A DNA stretch of 12,377 nucleotides from an uncultured bacterium (GCA_900553845.1 USEW01000041.1:1-12377), one strand, 5' to 3'. Counted from the first letter of the stretch, positions 1-7,365 are shown. Notes: generated by a model from the sequence alone, not told the origin. Made by a program: numbers and translations.

Positions 1-1500
1 GAAAAAACAAATGAATTTATAAAATTAAAAAATAATGTTAAAAATATTCTCGAAAATGCATTGATAGATAATACTAAAAAAGAAATTATATTATCAAGAT
101 TAACAGACGATATTACAAGTATGATGTTTACTCAACTTCCTGATGAGCTTGATAATCTTGATATAATTAATAATATAAGAACAAAAATAAAAGAATATCT
201 TTCATTTAAACAAGTCGAAGATGAACCTAATGCTTATTCAATTGGAAATGTTATAGTTAGAAATATATCAAAAGATCAAAAAGAAACTTTAGAACATATT
301 TATAAAGCTATACCTGAAATTGTTGTATTATTGGGTAAAGAACAAATATCTCACGGTTTTGATATTGGAACTCATCTAATATCTGTTGGAAAAGAGGTAG
401 TTAAAAATGACAAATTCAAATATTTATCAACAAACAATCAAAAACTTGTATTAATCGCTGCTTTAATGCATGATATTGCAAAAATAGAGGGAGCAGATGA
501 TTCTACACATCCACAAAGAGGAAGTCAGTATGCTTATAATATGCTAAATGGTGTCCTCAGCAATGAAGCTAGAGAAACTGTTTCAAACTTAATTTTTAAT
601 CATCATTTTGGTGAGAATATCGCAAAAAATAGCTATAATGAACAAGATATGTTATATCTGGGATATGAGTGTAGTGACAAAAATCCTAAATTTATAGAAA
701 TGCTTGAAATTTTAGGGGAAGCTGATCTGATGGGAGTTGAAGAAAGTTATAGAGTCCAGGATTATCTTGACATTATACCGCATAATATTTCTCTTTTAAG
801 CACAAAAGTTAAACACATCAAAAAAATATTATCTAAACTTAAAGCATCACTTGAACTGACTCCATTTCCACAAAAAATTTATGATACAACAAACAATGCA
901 AACGAAGAATATTATGAAGAGCCAAAGAATGGAATAAAACTTAGAAAACTAGATCTGGCCAAGTTGAAAAATTACCCTGCAGATATTCAAAATCAATATC
1001 TAAAATCTTTTGGTTTTCAGGATAATATAGACTATAACCAATTAAAATTACTTATACATGCTATTTCAGAAGGGAAATATGTTGAAGGAATTGAATATAT
1101 CACAAGTCAATATAAATCAGATGCTATTTTAAGTACTTCACTTATTACAATGGCTAATACGACTATTTATAGTAATTATACATATGGATTTATAATGAAT
1201 CCTGAAAATACAGGTATAGTATATGCCGATTCACAAAATATTGGCTCCGGATGTCATAAACAACGTTCATCTGCTGGTTTTTTTATGGAAATTCTAAATG
1301 AGAATTTGGATGATACTAAATATCTAGATACATTAAAGCGTGGGAATGAAAATGAAATAAGCGAAATTCTTACTATTGACAATGAAGTTGCTGCTATTTT
1401 TGTCAAAGATGGCGCTGAAAATGATATACCATTGAGACTTGTTCAATTTGCACATAAACATAAGTTACCGCTTATTGTTATACCAAATACGTCATTTTAA
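1..1500 (+). CDS. HD-domain protein, 5' end cut by the window edge
   Basis: The frame is open from base 1 to the stop at 1498-1500, so the true start lies outside the window; the TTG at 61 has no Shine-Dalgarno and is probably internal. The visible 499 codons contain an HD metal-dependent phosphohydrolase core: His codons at 352 or 373, the His-Asp pair at 469-474 (context ALMHDIAKIEG), a His-His pair at 601-606 (NHHFGEN) and a late Asp at 724 (GEADLMG). This order of metal ligands is typical of HD phosphohydrolases, which act on nucleotides or phosphodiesters; the substrate cannot be told. The roughly 220 residues after about base 850 match no family I recognise; they include an ILSTSLI segment and end in a hydrophobic LPLIVIP strand. 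No signal peptide or membrane segment is visible in the part present. It is probably transcribed separately from the downstream small gene. Confidence 0.8.
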   Translation, partial: EKTNEFIKLKNNVKNILENALIDNTKKEIILSRLTDDITSMMFTQLPDELDNLDIINNIRTKIKEYLSFKQVEDEPNAYSIGNVIVRNISKDQKETLEHIYKAIPEIVVLLGKEQISHGFDIGTHLISVGKEVVKNDKFKYLSTNNQKLVLIAALMHDIAKIEGADDSTHPQRGSQYAYNMLNGVLSNEARETVSNLIFNHHFGENIAKNSYNEQDMLYLGYECSDKNPKFIEMLEILGEADLMGVEESYRVQDYLDIIPHNISLLSTKVKHIKKILSKLKASLELTPFPQKIYDTTNNANEEYYEEPKNGIKLRKLDLAKLKNYPADIQNQYLKSFGFQDNIDYNQLKLLIHAISEGKYVEGIEYITSQYKSDAILSTSLITMANTTIYSNYTYGFIMNPENTGIVYADSQNIGSGCHKQRSSAGFFMEILNENLDDTKYLDTLKRGNENEISEILTIDNEVAAIFVKDGAENDIPLRLVQFAHKHKLPLIVIPNTSF

Positions 1501-1528
1501 CAAAATGTAAAGTTTTGTAACAGTTTTT
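1500..1528 (+). terminator. possible weak intrinsic terminator after the HD gene
   Basis: ACAAAA (1500-1505) can pair with TTTTGT (1513-1518) around a 7-base loop, with a five-T run at 1523-1527. The stem is short, AT-only apart from one G-C pair, and the T run is offset by four bases, so this is a weak candidate. Confidence 0.3.
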
Positions 1529-1541
1529 ATAAAATTTGAAA

Positions 1542-1570
1542 TTGAATGTTAAATTTTTTGTTTATTAATA
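1542..1570 (+). promoter_or_regulatory. candidate promoter of the 71-codon gene
   Basis: TTGAAT (1542-1547) is followed after 17 bases by TTAATA (1565-1570); TATAAA at 1571-1576 is an alternative -10. In such AT-rich DNA these matches are only suggestive. Placement between a possible terminator and the next gene supports it. Confidence 0.35.
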
Positions 1571-1607
1571 TATAAATGATAAATACAAAAAATGAGGGCT
1601 CAAGAAA

Positions 1608-1823
1608 ATGTCAAGCGGTCTAAATCCTTTTAGTTCAGGAGTACAAGGTGGAAACCAGGTATACCAGATAAACTTTGAACAATTAAAAAACATGCAAATG
1701 ATAAGCCACGACAGCACGGTTAATGCAGGGTTCCAAGTATCACAGGATGTTGAATCAAAAATAGCAAGCCCAAATATGGAGATTGATTTCGATATAAATA
1801 GCGAAATGCAGAAGTTTATATAG
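1608..1823 (+). CDS. small orphan protein, 71 residues, unknown function
   Basis: I do not recognise this protein. The ATG at 1608 has a good Shine-Dalgarno, GAGGG at 1594-1598, nine bases upstream, and the reading frame closes 73 bases before a clear terminator, so it reads as a genuine single-gene unit. The product is polar, rich in Gln, Asn and Ser, has no cysteine, no signal peptide and no membrane segment. It begins MSSGLNPFSSG; a GLNPF-x-S motif of the same type occurs near residues 248-254 of the next gene's product. That may be coincidence or a shared short linear motif. It could be a small structural or regulatory protein. Its coding nature rests on the Shine-Dalgarno, flanking signals and ordinary codon use, not on homology. 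Confidence 0.6.
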   Translation: MSSGLNPFSSGVQGGNQVYQINFEQLKNMQMISHDSTVNAGFQVSQDVESKIASPNMEIDFDINSEMQKFI

Positions 1824-1895
1824 ATTTATAGTCACTTTTTATATTACAGTTTCATAATTCTCTCTTTCATTACAATTACATATAATAACATTGAC

Positions 1896-1930
1896 ATTAC
1901 GAAAGTTTTTAATTTTCGTAATTTTTTTTA
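1896..1930 (+). terminator. intrinsic terminator
   Basis: ATTACGAAA (1896-1904) is perfectly complementary to TTTCGTAAT (1914-1922), with a nine-base loop that a G-T pair may narrow to seven, and eight T residues follow from 1922. It sits after the 71-codon gene and before the promoter of the next operon, separating the two units. Confidence 0.75.
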
Positions 1931-1976
1931 TAAAAAAATAATTTAAATATATTAAGTTTTTTATATGAGATTTTAG

Positions 1977-1982
1977 TATAAT
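1977..1982 (+). promoter_or_regulatory. -10 box of the fliW-csrA operon promoter
   Basis: A perfect TATAAT lies 53 bases upstream of the first operon start at 2036, just after the terminator. No good TTGACA-like -35 is seen at 16-18 bases upstream. This is the most likely start of the six-gene transcript. Confidence 0.5.
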
Positions 1983-2035
1983 TTAAAGTGTTGATATTAT
2001 TAACCGTGTTATTAAAATATAAAAAGAAGGTATAA

Positions 2036-3070
2036 ATGTCGGGGTATAAAAAAGTGAAAATTAAAATATTTAGTTTATTCATAGTATTTTTTATGTGTGT
2101 TAACTTATCTTATGCAGCACAGAAATCATATGGAAATATAGAATTTCAAATGAATGAAAAGTTGACTCCTGATTACATTGAAAATAATTTATCGAATTTG
2201 GATATTATAAAGTCAGGTAAACGGTCATCTTACACGCCACAAATACGTCAGGCTATAAAGTGTTACAAGGTAAAAAATTATACTTCCTGTCTTCAAATAC
2301 TAAAAGAAGTTGAAAAAAAAGAACCTTATAATTCTGTTGTCACCTATTATTTGGGGTTGACGAATTTAAAATTAGGCAATAAAGATACTGCTACGAATTA
2401 TTTCAAGTCCACTTCATTGCTTGACCCTGAGTCAATTGTCGGCAAATATGCTAAGCAGACTATTGACGGAATAAATAATCCTGAAGCTTTAAAGGATATA
2501 AAAATAGAAGATGATGAAATTACCACATTTATTCAAAGTGGGAAAAAAGTTGCTCCCGAGGTTGTAAACCAAATGACTCAGCAGCGTCTTAATGCTGAAA
2601 AAGAAGAAATAAACAGCGACATAAAAAAAGAAACAGAAGAGCTTAAACGACAAAAAAATGAGGAAAAAAGAAAAGATGCTCTTCCAAATAATGTTAATAA
2701 TAATGTTTCTTCTACTTCTACAACTTATCCTACAAATGATGAAATTGCTCAGGCTGTTAAAACTTTTCAAAAACTTGGCTTGAATCCTTTTAATTCACAA
2801 CCTAATTTAGCTTATAATCAAATGAACTCACAACAACAGCTACAAATGCAAAGTCTCAACAATGATATGATGCAATTAAGTATGTTAATGGGGCAAGCTA
2901 ATAACAATTCAAATAATAATAACATGATGAACATGCTGCCATTTATGATGATGTCAAATAATAATCAAAATTCAAATTTCAAAATGACACCTGAAATGAT
3001 TCAAACAATGATGATGTCACAAATGATGCCCAACTTGGATTTCAATATGAATAATAACAACCGTAATTAG
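2036..3070 (+). CDS. secreted TPR protein with Asn/Met/Gln-rich tail
   Basis: This 344-residue protein is exported: a basic start and a hydrophobic stretch (residues 11-27) end in SYA before AQ, a typical signal peptidase site. Residues 69-136 look like two tetratricopeptide repeats (the second includes VVTYYLGLTNLKLGNKDTAT), which bind other proteins. Residues 180-215 are a highly charged Lys/Glu segment likely to form a coiled coil. From about residue 255 to the end the protein is low-complexity, dominated by Asn, Met and Gln with repeated MMMS/NNN blocks. The start has AAGAAGG at 2024-2030, five bases upstream. It is the first gene of the run leading into fliW and csrA, 33 bases before fliW. 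The TPR plus disordered tail suggests an envelope scaffold or adaptor, but no specific role can be assigned. Confidence 0.75.
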   Translation: MSGYKKVKIKIFSLFIVFFMCVNLSYAAQKSYGNIEFQMNEKLTPDYIENNLSNLDIIKSGKRSSYTPQIRQAIKCYKVKNYTSCLQILKEVEKKEPYNSVVTYYLGLTNLKLGNKDTATNYFKSTSLLDPESIVGKYAKQTIDGINNPEALKDIKIEDDEITTFIQSGKKVAPEVVNQMTQQRLNAEKEEINSDIKKETEELKRQKNEEKRKDALPNNVNNNVSSTSTTYPTNDEIAQAVKTFQKLGLNPFNSQPNLAYNQMNSQQQLQMQSLNNDMMQLSMLMGQANNNSNNNNMMNMLPFMMMSNNNQNSNFKMTPEMIQTMMMSQMMPNLDFNMNNNNRN

Positions 3071-3103
3071 CATATATAATATTAGACTTTAGAAAGCTAT
3101 AGA

Positions 3104-3532
3104 ATGAAAATACAAAGTGAAAAATTAGGTGAATTAGAAATCGATGAAAACTCAATAATCAATTTTGTTTCGCCTATTATAGGTTTTGATGATATAAAGC
3201 AATATGTAATTGTTAAATTAAGCCAAAATGATAAATTTAGCTGGCTTCAAGCTCTAGGTAATGAAGGCGTTACTTTTCCTATAACCGTTCCCCAGGCTTT
3301 TGATATTGATTATACTTTTGAAATTGATGATAATAATCAAAAACTTTTAAATCTTAAGGATGCAAATGACCTTTTAACCTTCAATATTGTTACTATCCCC
3401 TTAAACCGTCCTGAGGATGCAACAATTAATCTTCTAGCACCTATTATCGTCAATATTAAAGAAAATAAAGGTGCGCAACTTATACTTTCAGGTTCAAATC
3501 ATTTGCCAAATAAAAGGCTTTTTGATGCTTAA
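3104..3532 (+). CDS. fliW: FliW, flagellar assembly factor and CsrA antagonist
   Basis: The 142-residue product has the length and pattern of FliW: a start with LGELEIDENSIINF, the glycine/phenylalanine signature IIGFDDIKQYVIV, FSWLQAL, and a beta-rich body with FNIVTIPL and LLAPIIVNI. In Bacillus subtilis and Campylobacter, FliW binds CsrA and blocks its repression of flagellin mRNA; flagellin in turn sequesters FliW, giving a three-part switch. Its place 28 bases upstream of csrA is the standard arrangement of this partner pair and supports both calls. The Shine-Dalgarno is weak (AGAAAG at 3091-3096). No flagellin or other flagellar gene is present in the window, so the flagellar link is by family and context. 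Confidence 0.93.
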   Translation: MKIQSEKLGELEIDENSIINFVSPIIGFDDIKQYVIVKLSQNDKFSWLQALGNEGVTFPITVPQAFDIDYTFEIDDNNQKLLNLKDANDLLTFNIVTIPLNRPEDATINLLAPIIVNIKENKGAQLILSGSNHLPNKRLFDA

Positions 3533-3560
3533 TAACAGAATTTAGAAAAGGATATTTAGT

Positions 3561-3818
3561 GTGCTTGTACTATCTCGCAAAAACGGACAAAAACTTATAA
3601 TCGACGATAAAATTGAAATAGTTGTTATTGAAAGTTCCTATAATATGGTGAAACTTGGTATTGTTGCGCCAAAGGATGTTACCATCCTTCGCGAGGAAAT
3701 TTATCGTGAAATTATTAAAAATAATAATGATGCTAAATTGACAAGTGTGCAATCCCTAAATGAACTGAGCACTCTATTTGAGAAAAAAAAGATTGTAAAA
3801 GATGGACTCAAAGACTAA
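3561..3818 (+). CDS. csrA: CsrA, RNA-binding translational regulator
   Basis: The start MLVLSRKNGQ and the run VKLGIVAPKDVTILREEIY are diagnostic of CsrA. Leu4, Arg6 and Arg44, the residues that contact RNA in characterised CsrA dimers, are all present. CsrA binds GGA motifs in mRNA leaders, often over the ribosome binding site, and represses or stabilises its targets. The start is GTG with AAAAGGA at 3546-3552 eight bases before it; this sequence itself carries an A-N-GGA core, so autoregulation is possible. At 85 residues it is longer than the 61-75 typical of the family, with a C-terminal tail from about residue 56 (polar, then KKKIVKDGLKD). The tail coding overlaps the next gene by 17 bases, suggesting translational coupling. 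Confidence 0.95.
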   Translation: MLVLSRKNGQKLIIDDKIEIVVIESSYNMVKLGIVAPKDVTILREEIYREIIKNNNDAKLTSVQSLNELSTLFEKKKIVKDGLKD

Positions 3819-4392
3819 AATAAAATTAATTTATTCTTCAAATAAAACTTATGCTATTGATATGTTTAAGAGAAAAAAATATCTCTATGAACTTGGGCTT
3901 TGTTATTTGCTTGAAGGAAACTTAAAAGAAACGAAAAAAATTTGGAATAAACTTGATAAAAATAAAAATTCCATGATTTATTTTAGTCATTCTATGCTTG
4001 GTTTTATTGAAAATAAAATTAGGGATTTACCATCTTATCTTCAAATTAAGTGTTATTTTGAAAGTTTTTTTGATATACTTTTACAACATAATCAAAACGA
4101 TTTCTGTGATATGTTTATAAAAAATATAAGTCTTTTAGAAGATATAAATTGTGAGGTCTATAAATATATAGGCCGCTCCCTTTTAAATAATGGTTATGAT
4201 GAACTTGCTATTGATTATCTTAATTATTCACTTCAGATTTCCTGTGATGATATTGAAGCCTTTTATATTTTAGGTGAATACTATTTAAAATATAATAAAA
4301 TTGATAAAGCTTGTGAGTTTTTTCATAAAATACTTGCTATTAATAAGCTTTATTATCCCGCAATTAAGCAGCTTAACTTAATTATAAAATAG
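3802..4392 (+). CDS. cytoplasmic TPR protein overlapping csrA
   Basis: The 196-residue product is mostly helical. TPR-like helix pairs are visible at about residues 27-57 (YELGLCYLLEGNLKETKKIW), 118-150 (YKYIGRSLLNNGYDELAIDY) and 152-186 (AFYILGEYYLKYNKIDKACE). There is no signal peptide, so it should be cytoplasmic, unlike the secreted TPR protein at the head of the operon. The ATG lies inside the last codons of csrA, 17 bases before its stop, and has no strong Shine-Dalgarno of its own, so translation probably depends on csrA. TPR proteins act as binding platforms; the overlap makes a partner in the FliW-CsrA circuit plausible but unproven. I do not recognise a named family. Confidence 0.75.
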   Translation: MDSKTKIKLIYSSNKTYAIDMFKRKKYLYELGLCYLLEGNLKETKKIWNKLDKNKNSMIYFSHSMLGFIENKIRDLPSYLQIKCYFESFFDILLQHNQNDFCDMFIKNISLLEDINCEVYKYIGRSLLNNGYDELAIDYLNYSLQISCDDIEAFYILGEYYLKYNKIDKACEFFHKILAINKLYYPAIKQLNLIIK

Positions 4393-4428
4393 AAAAATTA
4401 TGTATTTAAAAAAAGAGAGGATGAAATT

Positions 4429-5166
4429 ATGAAAATTAAATTTAAAAAATTGCTTTGTTATTCTTTGCTTGCTTGTTCAACTTTAATTTGTTGTTCAAAT
4501 TTGTCTTCTTATCAAGCAAATTCCTATGAGATTATCACTGAAAGTGGTGAAATTAAAAAAAATCAAAATTATGTTGAAAAAATTGGATATCGTTTGCTTA
4601 ACGCCAATCGTATTGATAAACGGGTAAATTTTGTTTTTAGCAATAAAAATATAATTAATGCTACTTCAAATAGTATTAATCGTGAAATTACTTTTTATAA
4701 AGGGATTGCAAATATTTTAAAAACTGAAGATGAAGTTGCAGGTGTTTTGGCTCATGAAATTTCGCACGCTATGGATTCATATAACTATAATATGTTTTCT
4801 TATTTGTTTACATCTTTAACTGCTCCTCGAAAATATGAATACCGGGCAGATGTTCGTGCTGTCGATTATATGGTTAAAGCAGGATATGATCCTCTGGGTA
4901 TGATTGTTGCTTTAAATCGAATATTGGATGAAAGTAGAATTTGGACTATTTTGTGCTCACACCCACGTGGTTCTTTGCGTTTAATGCATATTTATGAATA
5001 TATTTACAATAAGTATCCTTATTTTTTAGTAAATTCTCCATATAATAATGATCCTATTTATCAAAATTTCTTGCTTACATCACGTAAACAACGTATAAAA
5101 TTACAAAAAAAGATAATGGAAAAAAATGAGGCATTAAAGGATGAAACAAACGAAGAAACACTATAA
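4429..5166 (+). CDS. M48-family zinc metallopeptidase, exported
   Basis: This 245-residue protein carries the M48 catalytic signature: HEISH at residues 109-113 (two zinc-binding His and the catalytic Glu), the third zinc ligand in EYRAD (Glu137, with Asp141) and the downstream SHPR motif at 178-180, which resembles the S/T-H-P of LoiP/BepA-type enzymes. The N-terminus is basic then hydrophobic. LLAC at 13-16 could serve as a loose lipobox, so a membrane-anchored lipoprotein is possible; otherwise it is secreted. M48 peptidases of this type perform quality control of envelope proteins. It lacks the C-terminal TPR domain of BepA, although two TPR proteins are encoded in the same operon. A strong Shine-Dalgarno, AGAGAGGA at 4414-4421, lies seven bases before the ATG. 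Its end overlaps the next gene by 26 bases. Confidence 0.88.
   Translation: MKIKFKKLLCYSLLACSTLICCSNLSSYQANSYEIITESGEIKKNQNYVEKIGYRLLNANRIDKRVNFVFSNKNIINATSNSINREITFYKGIANILKTEDEVAGVLAHEISHAMDSYNYNMFSYLFTSLTAPRKYEYRADVRAVDYMVKAGYDPLGMIVALNRILDESRIWTILCSHPRGSLRLMHIYEYIYNKYPYFLVNSPYNNDPIYQNFLLTSRKQRIKLQKKIMEKNEALKDETNEETL
5137..5143 (+). promoter_or_regulatory. possible CsrA-binding motif over a start codon
   Basis: AAGGATG fits the A-N-GGA-N-G core of CsrA targets and includes the ATG of the secreted-protein gene at 5141. It lies in the operon that encodes CsrA. A seven-base match is weak evidence by itself. Confidence 0.22.
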
Positions 5167-5935
5167 AAAATACTTAGCTCTTTTATTGGTTTTATCAATA
5201 GTCAATAGTAATTTTGTTTTAGCTTCAAATGAAATTATAAAAGATGAACTTGTTGAAGCTACTTTAAAAAACAAAAAATTGAAAATTGAAAAATATGAAA
5301 AACCATATTTTAAAGATGAATTAATTGAGTTTTTAAACTATGTAGAAACTCCGGCAGTTAAAGATCCTTTTATTCAAAATGAAGACACTTTTTATTTAAA
5401 ATCTGTTAAAAAACCATACATAAATAATGATATAGTAGTTGAAAATGAGGATATTAAAAATTTAAGTTATGATAGAATTGATATTTTGGATAATGTTAAT
5501 AGGGCTAATTTTCAAGATACGTTAAGCGTTTTGACAATAAAACCAGTAAAACGAATCTCAGCAAACAATTGTCGCTTGGGGCAATTTATTGAGTTTCAAA
5601 CGGTTGGTAATATTAAGTTTAAAAATCATTTAATTAAAGACGGAACACCTGTTATAGGTCGTATTACAAATATAACCCCCAACGGTTTTGCCGGAACTCC
5701 AGGTGACATTACTGTTGAAAGATTTCAATTTAAAGATAAATCTTCAAGAGGTAATATAAAACTTGAAGGAATTATTGAAAAACATGGCGCAAATAGAAGT
5801 GTCTGGGTTATTCCTTTAGTTACCACTGGGAATATATTTACAGGGCTTGGCGGTTATGTCTTTTACGTTGTAAAAGGCGGCCATGCTAAGCTTAAAGCAG
5901 GTGATAATTTTGAACTTGAATTAATTCAAAATTAA
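5141..5935 (+). CDS. secreted beta-rich protein of unknown function
   Basis: The 264-residue product has a clear Sec signal peptide (KK-rich start, hydrophobic residues 11-22, cleavage after VLA at residue 28). Residues 30-130 are charged, with two similar blocks (EKPYFKDELIEF and KKPYINNDIVVEN). The C-terminal part, about residues 145-264, is a compact beta-rich domain with DGTPVIGRITNI, GTPGDITVERFQF and a closing KAGDNFELEL strand; such GTPV-x-G/GxPG patterns occur in secreted bacterial proteins of varied or unknown function. The start overlaps the end of the protease gene by 26 bases; GAGG at 5128-5131 can serve as Shine-Dalgarno. Tight coupling to an exported M48 peptidase suggests it works with, or is a substrate of, that enzyme. 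This is inference. Confidence 0.7.
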   Translation: MKQTKKHYKKYLALLLVLSIVNSNFVLASNEIIKDELVEATLKNKKLKIEKYEKPYFKDELIEFLNYVETPAVKDPFIQNEDTFYLKSVKKPYINNDIVVENEDIKNLSYDRIDILDNVNRANFQDTLSVLTIKPVKRISANNCRLGQFIEFQTVGNIKFKNHLIKDGTPVIGRITNITPNGFAGTPGDITVERFQFKDKSSRGNIKLEGIIEKHGANRSVWVIPLVTTGNIFTGLGGYVFYVVKGGHAKLKAGDNFELELIQN

Positions 5936-7302
5936 AACTTATTTGTTACAAGCCCTAAAATATCGTTAAATACAACGACAAGCATAAGAACTATAAGTAA
6001 GAGAAAACACGCATTTGATATCATATTGAGTGTTTTCTCGTTTACTTTTTGTCCTTTTATTTTCTCAATGGCTAAGAAAAGTAAATGTCCTCCATCCAAA
6101 GCAGGAATTGGTAGAATATTTACTATTGCTAAGTTTAAACTTATTACAGCTGTTAAAAGTAAGCCTTTAAAAAGACCTTGATATTCGATAATATCCGAAC
6201 CTATTTTTGTTATTGCAACAATTCCATGTAAATCCTTTAATGGGACTTTTCCCATAAACATTTTTCCCAATCCATATAGCATCATATATGTGTTTTCATA
6301 TAAATATTTATTTGTATAAATAATTTTATCTTTTAGCGTTTTTGTCTTTATATAATTTTCAACTATTTCTTTTTCAATCCCAATTACTCCGTCTTGTGTT
6401 GGAGCAATTGGTTTAATGTTTATTTCTTTACCATCGCGTAAAACAGTTAAGTTTATAGGATGATAATTATCGGATAATGCAATTGAAAGGTCTGTCATTG
6501 TATAATTACCGTCAATGGTATATGTTCTTTTGTTGGCTATTTTATTTCTAAGTTCAATAAGTCCTGGGGTCAATACTACATCATCGTTTGATTTATATTG
6601 CCCAATACCAAGTTTTATATCTTTTGTTAAATGTATTTCATTTTCCTTCTTAATTTCTGGCAAGATGACTCTTGTTCCTTTTTTTATTACACCTTCATCA
6701 TTAAGTGTTGGATTAAGTTTTTTTATTTCGTTATAGTGATATTTTACAAGTTGTGAATTTGTTTCATTATCATATTTTTTACTTAAAGTTGCATAAAGAT
6801 TTATATCACTTGGGTATTCAAGTTTTGCGCCATTAATTTTAATAATTTTATCTTTTGGTTTTAAATTTGTTGTTTTAAGTTCTTGGTTTACATCCGGTAA
6901 TACTTTTGAAACATATATATCGTAGTTGTTTAGTGGAAGTTTGCCCCACATTGCGGCTGTTAAAAATACAAGAAAATATGCTGCAAGTACATTTGCTATT
7001 ACACCTGATGCTATTACAATAGCTCTTTGATATATTGGTTTATTTTCAAAACGTAATGGTGAAAATTTTGGTAATTCACAATTTTCGTCATCATCAGGAA
7101 ATGATACATATCCACCAAGTAAAAATGCGTGGATTAAAAATTTTGTTTCACCTATTTGTTTTTCATATAAAGTTGGACCAATTGGAAGCCCAATTCCAAA
7201 TTTGTCTACTTTTATTTTGAATAATCTTGCTGCAAAAAAATGACCAAGCTCATGAACTATTATTAATACACTTATTAATAGTAACATTATTATTAAATTC
7301 AT
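5932..7302 (-). CDS. rseP: RseP-type site-2 zinc protease with LysM-like insert
   Basis: An intramembrane metalloprotease of the RseP/RasP family (456 residues). The first membrane helix holds HELGH at residues 17-21 (zinc ligands and catalytic Glu); the third ligand motif NILPIPALDGGH is at 395-406 in a late helix. Two further hydrophobic stretches lie near 93-119 and 431-446. Such enzymes cut membrane-embedded anti-sigma factors or signal-peptide remnants. The soluble region between helices begins like a PDZ domain (VLPDVNQELK, LKPKDKIIKINGAKL) and ends like one (INLTVLRDGKEI, GVIGIEKE). Residues about 165-215 resemble a degenerate LysM repeat (LYATLSKKY ... EIKKLNP ... IKKGTRVILP). AGAGGA lies six bases before the ATG. 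Its stop shares TTAA with the convergent operon's stop. The gene symbol is by family. Confidence 0.92.
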   Translation of the reverse strand: MNLIIMLLLISVLIIVHELGHFFAARLFKIKVDKFGIGLPIGPTLYEKQIGETKFLIHAFLLGGYVSFPDDDENCELPKFSPLRFENKPIYQRAIVIASGVIANVLAAYFLVFLTAAMWGKLPLNNYDIYVSKVLPDVNQELKTTNLKPKDKIIKINGAKLEYPSDINLYATLSKKYDNETNSQLVKYHYNEIKKLNPTLNDEGVIKKGTRVILPEIKKENEIHLTKDIKLGIGQYKSNDDVVLTPGLIELRNKIANKRTYTIDGNYTMTDLSIALSDNYHPINLTVLRDGKEINIKPIAPTQDGVIGIEKEIVENYIKTKTLKDKIIYTNKYLYENTYMMLYGLGKMFMGKVPLKDLHGIVAITKIGSDIIEYQGLFKGLLLTAVISLNLAIVNILPIPALDGGHLLFLAIEKIKGQKVNEKTLNMISNACFLLLIVLMLVVVFNDILGLVTNKF

Positions 7303-7357
7303 TTTCTATCCTCTACTTTTTTATATTAAGCTTTTTTCTTTACTAATTTTCTTCCCT

Positions 7358-7363
7358 ATTATA
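7358..7363 (-). promoter_or_regulatory. -10 box for rseP, overlapping the divergent comFC -10
   Basis: ATTATA on the plus strand reads TATAAT on the minus strand, giving an rseP leader of about 50 bases that includes its Shine-Dalgarno. It is the left half of the palindrome ATTATAAT shared with the opposite promoter. No clear -35 is visible. Confidence 0.4.
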
Positions 7364-7365
7364 AT
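7360..7365 (+). promoter_or_regulatory. -10 box for comFC, giving a leaderless transcript
   Basis: TATAAT ends nine bases before the ATG at 7375, so the expected transcript start is within about three bases of that ATG. TTTACT at 7339-7344 is a weak -35 at a short 15-base spacing. Confidence 0.45.

Noticed and set aside
61..1500. TTG at 61 as the start of the HD-domain gene
   Set aside because: The same frame is open back to base 1 with plausible coding residues and no Shine-Dalgarno precedes the TTG, so the gene most likely begins outside the window.
2489..2770. Minus-strand frame opposite the secreted TPR protein
   Set aside because: It is composed of Phe/Ile/Ser runs mirroring Lys/Glu/Asn codons on the other strand and has no Shine-Dalgarno; it is a shadow of the real gene.
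2820..3066. ATGATGATGTC-like repeats as a tandem repeat or CRISPR-like array
   Set aside because: They are imperfect codon repeats encoding the Met/Asn-rich tail of one protein, with no regular repeat-spacer unit.
3075..3080. TATAAT just before fliW as a separate promoter
   Set aside because: No -35 at a suitable distance, and the region is a short gap inside a tight gene run; a chance match in AT-rich DNA is more likely.
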